A stretch of 64,000 nt of DNA from Erythrophleum ivorense (Eukaryota > Streptophyta > Magnoliopsida > Fabales > Fabaceae). Below the pieces are notes generated by a model. The model worked only from the letters and a program-made list of their open reading frames with translations, had not been told where the DNA came from and ran no database searches. This document shows, piece after piece, positions 12,441 to 25,625 of this stretch. Position numbers and translations under genes: made by a program. The first letter of the stretch is position 1, and the number at the start of each line of letters is the position of its first letter. The DNA is taken from contig JAIUCV010000007.1 of the NCBI GenBank assembly GCA_026724425.1, positions 18,886,286-18,950,285 on the forward strand, in the 5' to 3' direction.

Positions 12441-13798
12441 TGATGACTCCCTAATTTAGGATGAAAAAAAGGAATATATTTGAGATTAAATTAGGGAGGC
12501 AAAGTACCTTCTTTTTTATTAATAGGGTTAAAAACAATTCAATCAAACAAAAAAAAAAGAAAGTGTTTTATTGTAATATCTTTATCAATTTGAGCCTCAT
12601 TCTATGATTGATTTCAATTTCAGGAAAAATAAAAGAAGGAAGAAAGAATTGAGAAAAGAGAGGGAAGTTGAGAAGTGAAAAAGTACAAGTGGAACAAGTC
12701 CCCTTGCTACAGTTAGTACTCAACTCGCTATGGCGAGTATGCACTTTCACTATAGCGAGTGAGGTACTTCGCCACAGCGAAGTCGCGAGGCATACAAATT
12801 CCAGGGAGAAGCTCGCCATAACGTAGCAGTAGCGAGAACAGCAGAAATCTAGAAACTTATGAGCTCTCGCTATAGCGAGAAGTACTCCTCGCCATAGCGA
12901 GATCGGACCCTGAAATGCACAGGGAGAACATCTGGCCGACTAGGAGAAGAAGAAAATGCACAAAGGGTGTTGGAGGAGCTTTAATTTGATCAGGAATCCA
13001 TCAAATCTATCAATTATCCTTCTGATTAGGTGTTTCTACTCCATCTTCCCTTCTAGTTGATGATAGTTAATATGTTTGCTGAATTTGTCTGTAGAATTCA
13101 ACCCATGAGCGGTTAGATTTTGTAACCCTCAGGAATTTTATGAACCTTTAGTCTTTGAAGATTGTTTCCTTTGTTGGTTATGCGGATTATTGAGAATTTT
13201 AGTGTTTAATCTGAATTATAGTTCATTCTATTATGTGGCCTCCTTTAGTTTGATTGTGGATTGGGTAATTAACCTTTGAAAGAAGGGAATTGCTTATAGA
13301 CCATTGGTTAAACAACTTAGGATTGGATATAATCTAATTTGTACTTAAGATAGAGATATACTCAAGGGCCTTAAGTAGTCGAGATAAGGTCTGCGCTTAA
13401 TTAAGTATTAACCACTCCTTGAGACATCAAGCGTGAGTGGATATAAGGGTTCAATTGAATCGAAAGACAATTGCATCTAATTAGACCTTGACTCTAAAAC
13501 TTGCATTAAGCCGTTTAATTGAAAGGAGAACGATTGACATTGGAGATAAAGGGGATTAAAATTCCTAGGGTGTTTTTAATTGCATACTTTCAAATACAAC
13601 CATCGTTTATTACTGTCAACTACATTTAAAGTAATTTTCATAAAACCCAATTGCAAATTGATTGTTTAACTAAAATGAATATAAGAACTCTAATGCCTAA
13701 TAGCCAATTGTACTAATTTTCTGAGGGAACGACCTTGATTTATCACGTACTACGTCTATGACCCGTACACTTGCGGTGTCTTTATTCAATGAGCATCA
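12441..13798 (+). mobile_element. 3' LTR of the Athila-type element
   Basis: Starts TGATGACTCC directly after the polypurine tract. Near its right end it has GAGGGAACGACC and GTACACTTGCGGTG, a block well known from Athila LTR ends, and closes with a CA at about 13795 or 13798 (exact base uncertain). Palindromes of the CTCGCTATAGCGAG type cluster at 12705-12905. The matching 5' LTR is outside the truncated copy. Confidence 0.7.
12705..12905. repeat. CTCGCTATAGCGAG palindromes inside the Athila LTR
   Basis: About eight copies, among them a perfect CTCGCTATAGCGAG near 12867 and close variants at 12732-12748, 12757-12770, 12776-12785 and 12889-12902. A link resembling CATACAAATTCCAGGGAG precedes one group, as in the other clusters. 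Confidence 0.8.
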
Positions 13799-14765
13799 AT
13801 GATTTATTGTTTTTTACTTGAATTTGTAAGAATGGATTGCTATGTTTTAAGCTAAGGACTCCTTTTCCCATGAAATTTTGAGTGACAATTCATTGGTCAA
13901 GGCTTTGGGATCCAAGAGTACTATGGTTAAGTTTGATGAATGGGATTGGGTGCTTGCCCATCCTAAGTGTTAAAAGTTGAGCTCATGGAAGTTCATCACC
14001 TAGGCCTTCTTACACAAAATTGTAAAATGAAGTTACTTATCTTAAAGCATAATGGCTAAAAGAGATGAGCAACAATAGCAAATAGAGGCTGAAAATGCTA
14101 GAAGAGTTAAGCGAAACAACAAATGGAAGTAGTTATAGCTTTCCTACTCTAAAATTTTTAAGGTCCATTGCCACCAGAGTTTGCAATCATACAAACTCAA
14201 TGGCTAATTTTTTAAACTTTCTATTATAGTTGAATTTGGCAAATGAATATTTTTGTTTTTGGTTTTTAATTTAATACTAATAGCATTTAGTTTTGAATTT
14301 TAGACACCAAGTAATCAAGATAGCAAACACTTGCATGTTAATGACAGTCATTCCCCATAATTGTACTAATAGTTATTCCCCATATTGTTTGGATAAATTT
14401 ATAATTATATTTGTACTCACTTATTCATAAATTAATTGCAATTTTAATAATGTATGGTTAGTGTTACTGAAAATTAGTTGTTGTTGCAAGATATGTTGAC
14501 TGAAAATTGTTTTGTTACCAAAAATTCGTTTTTGTTAGCTAAAAATTGTTATTACAAGTTTGCAAGAAAGAAAATGGATAGAACAATATATATTAGAAAG
14601 TCGAAAAAATATGTTCGTACTAGCGAAAAAAATTGCCACCTTAAAATTCAAAATTTTAACTATAATTAGGCCATGGTTATAGAAATCGTGATTAAAGTCT
14701 TTGCAACAAGCATTTCAACTATGGATGTCTCAACCGTTGCTAAAGCTACTAAAAAATTGTAGGTG
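13799..14765 (+). other. CACTA 3' flank with candidate right terminus
   Basis: After the Athila LTR the sequence runs to ACTAAAAAATTGTAGGTG, ending at about 14765. Read on the minus strand this starts CACCTACAATTTTTTAGTAGC and then TTTAGCAACGG, close to CACTA termini with AGCAACGG subterminal motifs. It would be the right end of the transposon whose coding remnant is at 0.3-3.2 kb, split by the Athila insertion. The terminal bases are CACCT rather than CACTA, so this is only a candidate. Confidence 0.3.
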
Positions 14766-17639
14766 AAACCATAGTTTTTTGCAATTTTAAAACGTATTAT
14801 ATATATATATATATATAATTATCAGCGTCTTTAGCACGTATTCTCTTATAATTTTAAGTTCAAAATAAGTAATGGCTTCATTTTTAACACATGGCAAATA
14901 ATCTTTTCCATTTAAAGTGTCACAAATATTTGAATATTAATAAAAATGTAAAATGCATTAAATCATAAAATAACTTGTTATTTAAAATTATAGTTTTTAT
15001 ATCAAATTCCTATATTGATCTATTTTTCTTGTTTTATTTATTTATTTTTAGTGAGGAGAAAGACTACTTATTATATGTTATTAAAACCATGGGGTGTGTC
15101 ATTTACTAAAGGATCCCTGCTGAACGAGTTATTTATATTTTAGCCGTATTTATATAATATCTACTGGCCATGTGTGCTTGTGAAACTTCAACCTATAATT
15201 AATTAATAAATAATGGTAACAAATCAAAATTTCTTTTTCGGTGCTACCTTTTTATTTTCTGTTTTCTTTCTCTTCGAATAATCTATATAATACTAAAACA
15301 GACCATACAATTTCTCATAATTTATATATGAATTTTAATTATGTTAATTTGAATATTTTCTATAATTTGACATCAATTTCCATTTTAAATTCTATAAAAA
15401 AATATTTATAAAAATATTGAATTAAATATTAGAATTTAAAACTTTAATTTTAAAAGTCATTTTGCATAGAAACTTTTCTCATTCAGATGAAAAAAAAACT
15501 TTTATTTAACTTTAATGAATAAATAATTTGCTCTTTACTATTGAAATTCGGTTTAAAAGAGCATAATTATGATTTTAAGATGAAATTGAACCAAATTTTA
15601 AAAATTTTATTTAGATGCAACTGGATATATCGTTTGAACTTTAAATAATTGAATACATAAATTTAAGAGATAATAAAATCAATAATGAAATTATTTATTT
15701 TTTATAGTTATATTATATGAAATAATCTAAAATTTTAAATATTCTATGTTATGCATGGTACAGGACTAGTTCGTATGAAGATATTGCCACACTAATTAAG
15801 AAAGCTAGCCACTTGGAATTAGCTATTTGAAATATAACATTGGAGAATATGACGACTAGTTCATCGAGCTTATTGGCTAATATATATATTCTAATGAAAT
15901 TAAAGAGAGAACTGTTATGAAAAAATATTGATTCTTTCCGTTATATAATGCTTTTAAACTTATAAGAAATTTAAGTAAAATATAGAATTGTGTAAGAATG
16001 GGATTTAATTTGTATTAGTTAAGATGAGATATGAAGCATGGAGAGAACTCTAATAATCTACTAAATGTAATCCATACAGTCTCAGTCTAAGGAATTACAG
16101 TTTTTTAGAAGAAATATTTGAGTAAGGACAGTTATTAACTATTTTAAAAGCAAAATGAGTATTTTAGCGGCCGATACGAGAATTTTATGTCAAAAGGACC
16201 ATTTTTTCTGGAATAATTGAAATTCCCATAATATTCTTTAAAAACAAATTTAAGTCAAGCAAATGTATCACGTTTGCTAGAAGATTAGCAGTGAGCAATT
16301 AGAAAAACAAAAAACACTACACCAATGAGGCTGGTAGGCAATAGCCTAGGCGTGAAACAAAAAGATTATAAAAAGATATGCGTTGTCATCCTTTTTTCAT
16401 TTTTTCAAATTTTTATTTTAGCTAAAATGCATAGAATCTTTTAAACTTTGAATCATATATAAATAACATTTGAGCTTCAAAACTTTATAATAGAGTTCAC
16501 AAATTTGAAATTATACGTAAATAACCCTCCTACTGTTACTGTTAGTTTATTACTTCATTAACAAAAGCATGATGTATTAAGAGAATTATTTGTATATAAC
16601 TCAATTTAAAAAGATTATCTACATATGATCCAAAGTTTAAAAGAATTATTTACATAAAAAATAGAGTTTAAAAAGTTTATTTAACAGATTTATAGTAAAG
16701 TTATTTATACAAATTTAAAAGTTTAAAAAACTTTACTATTAAATTTTGAAAGTCAAAAAAGTTATTTATATATAATCTAAAAATATAAAAATTTTATACA
16801 TTTTAATCTTCTATTTTTGGGTGAAAGTTGTTATCAAATCTTCCCATATCTCATATCGTACGTGAATGATGCCCTCGCCTCTATCATGTGAAGAAGTCAA
16901 AATAAAGCATACATCAGACCCAAAAAAGACAATAAAGCATTCAAGACAATCTCAATTTCACCGTAACTGAATTTAGAGTCTGATACCGTCCACGTACGTA
17001 GCTATGATTTTATTTAAAAAAAACAGTTTTTAGTTTTGCTTCATATATATATATATTGAGCTTTACATTTAAACTTTTCAAAAAGTGATAAAAATTGGAC
17101 ATGTGCCGGGACGTGATCAAGTCGAACTTAAACTCGTTAGTTTTATTTGTAAAAGCATCCAAGCGCTGAAAGGGCTTTAGGCTCCGTTTTGAATATCTAC
17201 TTTAAATTAGTATTTATTTGGAAAGAATTTATCAGTTTATGTTGTAATAAGTAAAGCGAAAAATTAGTTGATGTGTTCCTACATGAGGCTAATTCTGGTG
17301 ATTAGAATGTGGGGTTTTGAGTAAACGGCTACAAGTTTAATTTTTTCTTTTCAAAGTTTGCAATAACATTATTTCAAAATTAAAAAAAAAAAAGTTAATG
17401 TCTTTAAAGGGATATTTTCAGAAAGTGCTTATATAGATGAATACAATTTTGTTTATTATAAAAACTACTTACTCCTAAGTTGTTTGTAATTAATTATTAT
17501 TTTGCCAAGTTCAGATTTCAAGCTTATAAAAATAATATAAAGAATTATAATTAGCTAATCCAACAACGTATAAAAGATAATGAGAGCCAAAAAAGTTCAA
17601 TAAGCTGTTGATAATCAAACATCACTCAAACAAAATGTA
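14766..17639. other. AT-rich intergenic DNA, no gene seen
   Basis: Very AT-rich, with a (TA)n tract at about 14796-14817. No coding frame, RNA gene or complete mobile element recognised. Confidence 0.5.
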
Positions 17640-18200
17640 CACTATAAAAACTCAAAGAAAAAGGACTTTAATGAGAGAACATTCCTTTGCTATTTTCCCG
17701 TTAAGTCACTCAACAAGAAAATAATGAAGGAATCGGAAGAGACAGTTCTCTTGCTAAATTCTAATTGCTATTTAGTGAAGGAACTTTTTCTCTCTATTTT
17801 TTTTGCCAAGTTCTTGTGCTGATTAATTATCGAGGGATATTCTCTCTAGGCAACTTCCCTTGCAAATTTTGGCTCAATTTTGCATAATTGGCATTTAGCT
17901 AGGAAATCGGGAGAGAAATTCTCTTGCTGACATTTTATAGCGTAATTTAGCAAAGGAAACTTTTTTACTATTCCTTCGCCAAATGTTCAACCCTTTTAGC
18001 AAGGAAAAATTTCCTTGTTGACTAATTAGCAAGAGGGTAAATTTAGTGAGGCGATTTTGCCTCACTATTCCCTCATTAAGTGATCACAGATTTTTTATGC
18101 AAGCATTCACGCATTTTTCTTTTTAAAATCCAAGGAATCAACGAGGATTAACTTGTTCTTGCTAATTAGTGAGGAAAAACAAGGGAATGATTATGTCACT
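17640..18200. repeat. Left array of short inverted GAGGGAA/TTCCCTC-like motifs
   Basis: Repeated degenerate units of the type TTAGTGA(A/G)G, AGCAAG(G/A)A and TTCCCTTGC in both orientations. The content matches the arrays at 30740-31100 and 31680-31963. Confidence 0.5.
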
Positions 18201-18590
18201 GATTTCCCGCCCTATTTTTAATTTTCTTGTCGTGCTGTACGCTCTTCACAACTCTCAATTTGCAACAGTACTCAAGAGGAGTTTATTATTAATTAATCTC
18301 AAGATTCACAATATCTTCAATTCATTTTGTGTCTTTGATGACAATACTGATACATAAGTCAAAGAAAATTAATGTTAGTATGTTGCTAAAAAATATTTGT
18401 TTCATGCACTTTATGGAATATTTGTAAAAATCTCTTTAAATGGCCCAATTATTTGTTATGGATGGCTAAGTTGATCTATGGAGATTGAATACCCATTTAA
18501 ATTTTTTACGGCGTTTATGAGGTGTTATGAGATTTAATTAAGAATTATGAATTGGTTTTATAATGGAATAAATTATAGAGGCTGCAAAGT

Positions 18591-18790
18591 TGAAGGGTCC
18601 CTAGCATAGCCTATATATATGTTTGTGTATTCGTCAATTATATATAGTATCAAAAAGTCAATGCCTATAGGCTAGAAGTGCTTTTGATGTCTCTTATTTT
18701 CTTCTAGTTTTCTGTCAAAGTTATGGCTGGAGGTATGTTTTTCATCTTATACAATTATTAGGAATTTCTTATATTTGGTATCAAAGCAAT
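18591..18790. repeat. Diverged direct repeat, copy 1 (partner 31965-32130)
   Basis: Shares with 31965-32070 the order GTGTAT(T/C)C(G/A)TCAATTA, AGTATCA, CTATAGGC and TCTTATTTTCTTCTA(G/A)TTTTCT(G/A)TCAAAG. It is followed at 18776 by TGGTATCAAAGC, which resembles an initiator-tRNA primer binding site, so copy 1 could be the end of an old LTR. Confidence 0.45.
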
Positions 18791-20034
18791 TTTTTTTTTA
18801 TATCTACATAGCTAGTTTGTTTATCCCGATTCATTTCTAATTAATAAGGATTTCTTTTGGGTTATCTCTTTCTAATTAGACTTGATCCAATTTATATCCT
18901 CTTTCTAATAAGCATCAATAAGGAAATCTTCTCCATAAACTTGAGTTTGTGTTGTATTTTAGATATAAAGGCAACAAGCAACAAGATTGGTTTAACTAGT
19001 TCAAAAATTAATTTGAGTTTTTAGCCATTCTCAATTTGAATGGATATTAAAAAATATTTGAATGAAAGAGGTGGATGATAAATCTCAAAGTGTTGCCTAA
19101 ATTAACGTAATATGCTTTTCTGCATATTTTTTTAGGCAAGTAAATAATAGTGCTGATTGGGTCAATTTTGGCATTGAGGAATGTCAGACTTCAATTCCTT
19201 AATGATGATGGATTTGGAAATTCGTTAGTTCAACATGGATATTTGTTCCTGTATAATGATTTCTTGGTGCAAAGTTTGTTCTTACATTGAAAATGAATGG
19301 TCCATTTCTGTTGGGTGTTTATTGTTTCTTATTGTTGCTAAAGTTTCCATAATAGCAAATTTTTAAATTGCTATAAAGCCATATGTCCCTAATAAATGTC
19401 ATAAACTTATAGCCTCTAGCCATTACTTGGCTGGTTTCACACCTTTTGGCATTTGAAGGCTTGCTGACTTACGTTGCACGCGGGATGAAGCTTTAAAGTG
19501 GCTATTTTAGAGATTAAATAGCTAAGCTATTATTTTTATATATGATGAATATAAATTGATTTTTTTAAATTGTCAAAAGTAAAATAATATGGAGAATTGT
19601 ATGTGTTGCTTTGTGTGGTATAATGTTTCAAGTGTTTTAAGGTCTTAATGAATATTACATTGTGCTTCATGGCCAGCTTACAAAAAAAGGGCCTTTGAGT
19701 ACCTATTAAGTTGATTTTTATACCCACATTTTAATCATTAAATTGGTTATAATGTTTATGAATGTCAAAGGTCTTGGCTTTTATGAAACATGCTTCTTAT
19801 GCTATAAAAACTACTGGTTTAATATTGTGGTTTTTATTGCCTAATGTATACCACTACAAGAATATTATTAATTTCTGACTCTATTTTCCAACTAATATGA
19901 ATATATATATATCTTTTTTTTTTTTACCATTTACCTACTTTAAGCCTAATTTTTAGAAGCTAAACAAAAAAATGTTTTAAAAAAATGGGACACACTTCAC
20001 TATACGCTGTCAAATTTTTAACTAATTGAAATTA

Positions 20035-20393
20035 TAATTATAGGATATTAATTAACATAAATTAATAAAAATTAAGTTTATAAAAATTATATATTAGACA
20101 TTTAAATATTCATATATTAACAAATAATAAAAATTATAATTAAAGCTGGCATTTGAAAAATTTTCTAACTACTCGGCAGTTAAAAAATTGCAACTGGATG
20201 AATAAAAATTCATCCAGTAGGAGCTTTCAAATTTTTTTATAAATATTTAATATATAATAATGAAATTAAAAAAATTAAAAAAAACAATTATATATGACTA
20301 ATATAATTAATGTAATATAATATGATACTAATTATAATATATTATAACAAAAATAATTATGCTTAATTTATGTTAATTAATATTCTATAATTA
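20035..20393. repeat. Imperfect foldback with 31-bp inverted arms
   Basis: The 31 bases at 20035-20065 are the reverse complement of 20363-20393 with one mismatch (core GATATTAATTAACATAAATT versus AATTTATGTTAATTAATATT). Near the centre a perfect 11-bp hairpin (ACTGGATGAAT, loop AAAA, 20193-20218) sits between them. It looks like a MITE or the folded relic of one. Confidence 0.6.
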
Positions 20394-22341
20394 CTACTTT
20401 TATTAATTTAATTTTTATTAATTACTAATAATTAAGACATGCGTTTTACTATATTGATTGAAACTGGAATGGATTTTATCCTACTACTTAATTTGAAATA
20501 CTAAAACTAGTTATTTTTATTAATGATAATTATTAGTAATTATTTTTTATTGATAAATAATAATTAAAGTAGATAATTAATAATATTTTTAAATGTTACA
20601 TTTTATATATTTTTTTGTTTTCTATTTATGTAGTTTTATAATTAATAATATTCTTTTGTTTTAGGTGTAGTTTTTTAAAGTTATAGTTTTGAACACGGAA
20701 AAGCTGCAGATTTTAAAATATTTGAAGTTTTTTATCTTAGAGAAAGTTAATTAATAATTAAGGAAAAAAAAAGAAAAGGTGAAAATATAAATAATAGTTC
20801 ATCGACCACAAAATACACAGTTTATAACAAGTAACTTGGTTGGGATTTCCTGATTAGGGTGAAAATCAGAAAACAGGTAATGTGTTGTATGGGTAAATGA
20901 AGTTGAGACCTACTTATCTTGTTGCAGATCACTTCCTAAAGAATGTAATATTCACAATGTTATTGGTATACTTGAACCTATTCTAAAATTTGTTGACAAG
21001 AAAAAAAGGGGTTGTAACAGTTCAAGGAAAAGAAGCCCCAAAAAACAAGTATGGGCAATACTATGAATTATAGCAAGAAAGTGAGAGGGGAAACATCAAC
21101 ATGAAAGGTCCAAAGATTGCAGCATTGTTCTGAAGAGAACGCAATATGATACTGAGTTTCCAAGGCTGTATTCCCCCAGAAGGGGAAAAGAGTTAATAAT
21201 AAAGAAGGAAATAGACTTCGGAAGTTCAGCTCTTGAAATATTGATTAGACTTCGTAAGGAATTGGAACTCGGCTGATAAGAACAATCCTAGCAATAGTTT
21301 CAAAGTAGCATGAAATTGTTTGAAGTATAAATTAAACAAATTTTAAACAATCAATTGTAATTTAATCTAAATGATGAATTCCACAATTATATTAATTAGA
21401 GGGGTTTGCAAAAGAGCCCTAACTTTAGCATTAAGAGTAAGGGAATAAAAAGAAATTTAGCTATTATTATTCATATTGTGAACAATATTATTAGAGTGAT
21501 CTTTTTTCTTGTTATTTTGGAAAAAAATAAAATGAAGGTTATTATATGATAATAAACAATATATAACATGAGAGATTTATTACAATAAAACTAAGCAAAT
21601 AGACCAATTCACAAGGTGAAAAGTGTGGTATTTAATAAGAATGGCAAAAGAAATAAAAGTGAATTGGTATGTAATATTATAAATAAAATCTTAGACTCTA
21701 AAGGGGACCAAAGTTGAAATTAAATAAGAAATGAGTTTTGGATGCAAGATCCTTGTGGGCCTACATTATTAGATTTTATGAACTGGATAATATGTTTGCA
21801 TTAAAATTTTAGTAAATATATTTATTACATTTTATAACATTTTGGTGCTTTATATAATTATTATCATGCTTAGTTCAAATTTAAGTAGATATATTTATTA
21901 AAAAATGTATTAAATAATTATGTAATTATATTTAGTGAAATTAGAATTTATTCAATACTTTGCTAGCAATAAATAAGCTTGAGTGAAATTTTACATTAGA
22001 AAAAATATTTCACTTAAAAAACTTTGAAAATACATTACATAAATTAAATTTACTAATGAAACATTTTATATAATAATGTACTTATAAAATTAATTTAGCC
22101 TAATTACCTAATTAAAACAGGACTAAAGGAATTAAAATTTACTTAAAGAATTTTAACTAAGTCCATCAAAAATATAATCACAAATTAAATCATTTAGCTA
22201 GAATTTTCAATTAGAATCTAACTAGATAAGTTAAAACCCAACTAATTAGACTATAATTCAACTAAAATCACATGATATAATATGTGTCAAGACGGGAGAA
22301 TTTGCGTGAATAAGAAGCATAAAAGAAGAGCTACATGCGTA

Positions 22342-22430
22342 GGTTAATCTTTCCATCCTTCTGCCTAGATCACCTAGGTAATACAATAATCATTCCATCT
22401 TTCTACCTAGATCACTAGGTAATACAAGAG
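22342..22430. repeat. Two-copy tandem repeat (about 44 bp)
   Basis: Two head-to-tail copies built around CATC(C/T)TTCT(G/A)CCTAGATCA and CTAGGTAATACAA, with a few differences. Confidence 0.8.
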
Positions 22431-23031
22431 ATACTCTACATGATCACCTCTTGGACACCTAAAACCCATGTTAGCCAAGCAATTAAAACCAAGCGTTATT
22501 TAGATAACACATAGGTGAGTGACATAGGCTTGATGACCAAAGCACTCACATGCACTATACACATACACACACACAGGTTTTTTTTTTTTCAACATAGCAG
22601 CGATTTTTAACTGCCGCTTTGCAACCACGGATACTCATTTAGTGGTGATTATTATCCAACCACAGGAATAACTATCAGTAATTGATAATGGTGGTTGCCA
22701 TGCATTTACCGATAGTTATTTAATGTATACCTACCTAATTGTTCATTATGAGAATTATTTTTAACATTATGAACCACTGTTAAATCATTATATTATATTA
22801 TATATAATTGTCAAAGAAAAATACAATTAGTATAATCTGTTACTTCTACAAAATTATCAACTATTGTACATAATATTTAATTAAACATCCCAAAATTAAA
22901 AAAACAAAAACTACAAGTTGTTTATGAAACATCCCTAAATATAAAAAACACTACTCATTCCTTAATTAACTATCTAGTGTATGTCTTGAAGAGGATGAAG
23001 GATATGAAATACAAACATCTCTTTTGAAAAA

Positions 23032-23057
23032 CTATATATATATATATATATATATAT
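23032..23057. repeat. (TA)n microsatellite
   Basis: Uninterrupted TA dinucleotides. Confidence 0.95.
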
Positions 23058-24353
23058 GTAGCCTGATGGAGTCCTAAACCTCCAAGACTTCATGGACCGT
23101 AGGGGACATATAAACGTCCAGTTTCAATTTCTCAAATTCATGACAAGAAAGTGATAGTACAAAGAGCCAAAAAAAATAGCAAAATATAATCCAGTTCCGA
23201 AGGAACAAAATATAATTTTTTCATGATGTTGAGAAAACTTTATTCAAATTTGAATTAAATGTAAGAATTTTAAGAAAATTCAGGGAATATATTATGGTCT
23301 AGTAGAATTACCTGCACTTACTGCCAATTAGACTGATACTAAATAGCCAACAGCTCTGGTTGGAAGCAGTGGTCTCTAGCTATTTCATCAACTACTATGT
23401 ACTTCAGATCATCCGACACAAATTTTCCTGATAGACTTTCTTTTAACTGTGATTTTGAAACATCATTGCTATATAAACATACAATTGAACTATAAATGCA
23501 TCAAATTTGAAGGATTTTTTTTTTCAATTGAAAAACTTGATTGTTCCCAAGATTCCCAAGAAGTTGCTCCACGTCAGTAGCTGCAAACCCCTAACCATAA
23601 CGCTCTCCGAAGAGCTTCCTGGTGACAGAAAGCTTGGGAAGATCCCCACATCTCGCAAAGGCATATATCACACTAGATCTTAATTCCCAAACTATTATTA
23701 CACTTCAGTCCTGAATTCAACCGTGTGTTGAAGATTGCTGGCTGGGTTAAGCAACTGCTGTACATAACCGTGTTTAGAAGTTTTCGTTTTATGTCTTTTA
23801 CTACCCTCTTTTAGCAAACTACTTTTTAAAGCAAAGAACTTCAATTACCAAAGCAGCAGGTGATGAACGTAGAACATATTAGTAAAAGGAAATTTGATTC
23901 TAGACATCAAAGGACTAACTAACAACTTGGCAACAGAACACAGGATAATTATCGTTGAGTGTTGACCTGTCTACAAGCAAGTAAAAAATATGCAAATCGA
24001 ACATTGATATCTTACAGAAACACATTATCGTACATATATGGAATAGGAGGACATATATATCAGTTCCACAGGTCTCATAAGGATACCACACAGATTTTCA
24101 AGATGAACTGATTAAATGAAATTTTACTTTACATATGGCATACCTTTTGGAAGAAGGGTTCATGATGAAATCTTGTCCTAAATACTAGCAACAATAGGAT
24201 CCTATAAAATTGATACGTTTTCGGCAGTCTTAAAAAACTGCGTAAATTGTCTACTGGTAATTGCCAGTTTTCTCGTACTGAAGTTGTCATGAAATAAATG
24301 CTAAGAAATAATGGTTGCTTCACACATGGCACAATTCCACCATATCACCATTG

Positions 24354-24354
<1 letters not shown>

Positions 24355-24414
<60 letters not shown>
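24355..24414. repeat. Compound (CT)n(AT)n microsatellite
   Basis: About 20 CT units followed by about 10 AT units. The same compound type occurs in the complementary form at 31556-31597 and 33370-33425. Confidence 0.95.
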
Positions 24415-25477
24415 GTATAAGAGCGAGAGAGACAGAGACATAAGTAAAGAGAGAAGGAGAAGAAAAAAAGATCAAACTATTCTCAGTATTCTCTGTAAAG
24501 TCCTAAACTGAGGTAGAAATAACAAGCCTTTATTCTACTTTTCTCATCCATTTAAGTACAAGAAAAAATTTAGAAGCAAACTTGGTCTTCTTGATAGCAT
24601 ATCATGCGTAATTTGCTTATTTTGAGTTCGTCTTATTATTCTAAGGAGTTTGTAATTTTAGTTTAAAATAATATTCTTGATAAAGTCCCTTTTTAATTAC
24701 ATGTAACTTGTTTAATTTTGTTTAGTTTATGTTACTATCATAAGGATATTATGGTGTTTAAAGCTTGTAGAAATTCTATGTTAATATATGTGGTTATGTT
24801 AAAAAAAATATTGGTATTTTATGTTATTGATACCCATAACACGTGTACAACTAATTGGTTTATGTATAAAAATAATTTATTAGCTTATTAGTATTTTTTC
24901 CTTTTGGTGAATTCTCATGAAACCTTGTAAATAAAACTTAATTATGAATATATATATATATATATGATTCAAAATTATGGCCAAAATAAAAATAGAAAAT
25001 TTTATTAATATAAAAATATAAATTTGGACCATACGAATTCCCATACATGAGGACCATATTTGTACTATGACCCTATTTGGATCTGGACTATGACATTATG
25101 TGGAGCATAACATTTATGTGGAACTGTGGAATTCAGACCAAATTGGGACAATGAACAAAGACTTAAAACATTATTAAATAAGTGATAAAATAGTAGTTTT
25201 GTAAGGTTCCGTGAGAAATTACTAATTTCGAACAATATGTATGTGTACCTAATTTTTATGATGTTTACATTATGTATATGACAATCAAAATTATGGCTTG
25301 ATTTTCATGATTCTTAAGTAAACCAAGCCAAAAAAATTATTTTGACATGATTTCTATGATCGTATGTGAAAATAATAGAGGAAAACTCAATACATCATTA
25401 TTAGTATAATTTTCATGCTGTATATAAGTCATGATACAAAGAATGATTAAAAAAGCAACTAAGGCAAGGTGACGTGA

Positions 25478-25625
25478 GAAAGGATCTTCACAAGGGAGGT
25501 GATCTCATGAGACAAGGTCTTCAAAAGGATGTGGTCTCTGTCAACAGAGAAAAGATCCTCAAAAGGAAAAAGATATCTAAGAAATAAGGGACGATCTTTA
25601 AAAAGGAAGTGACCTCTGGTTGCAC
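25478..25625. repeat. Degenerate tandem repeat, unit about 40-50 bp
   Basis: Four weak copies of a unit like AAGGATCTTCACAAGGGAGG followed by TGATCTC or TGGTCTCT. The frame that crosses it on the minus strand has no recognisable protein. Confidence 0.5.

Larger units (their letters stand above)
3395..13798 (+). mobile_element. Athila-type Ty3/gypsy retrotransposon, 5'-truncated
   Basis: A + strand element lacking its 5' LTR, gag, protease and the front of reverse transcriptase. Retained parts in order are: end of RT, RNase H and integrase (3430-5547), a long spacer, a second long ORF (7068-8198), a 3' noncoding region, a polypurine tract with GTGGGAGAG just before 12441, and the 3' LTR (12441 to about 13798). 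The integrase and the C-terminal ELEHKAFWAIKKLNYD and LFPGKLRSRW stretches are typical of the Athila lineage. A 2.9-kb solo LTR of another family interrupts it at 9113-12027. Without the 5' end no target-site duplication can be tested. Confidence 0.85.

Noticed and set aside
18776..18787. TGGTATCAAAGC as proof of an LTR retrotransposon
   Set aside because: No LTR border directly upstream and no gag or pol downstream could be read; kept only as a hint with the direct-repeat pair.
19852..19870. CACTACAAGAAT as the start of a CACTA element
   Set aside because: No matching inverted end (CTTGTAGTG) was found within the window.
24311..24511. ORF rich in SLSLSLSL
   Set aside because: It is a translation of the (CT)n(AT)n microsatellite.
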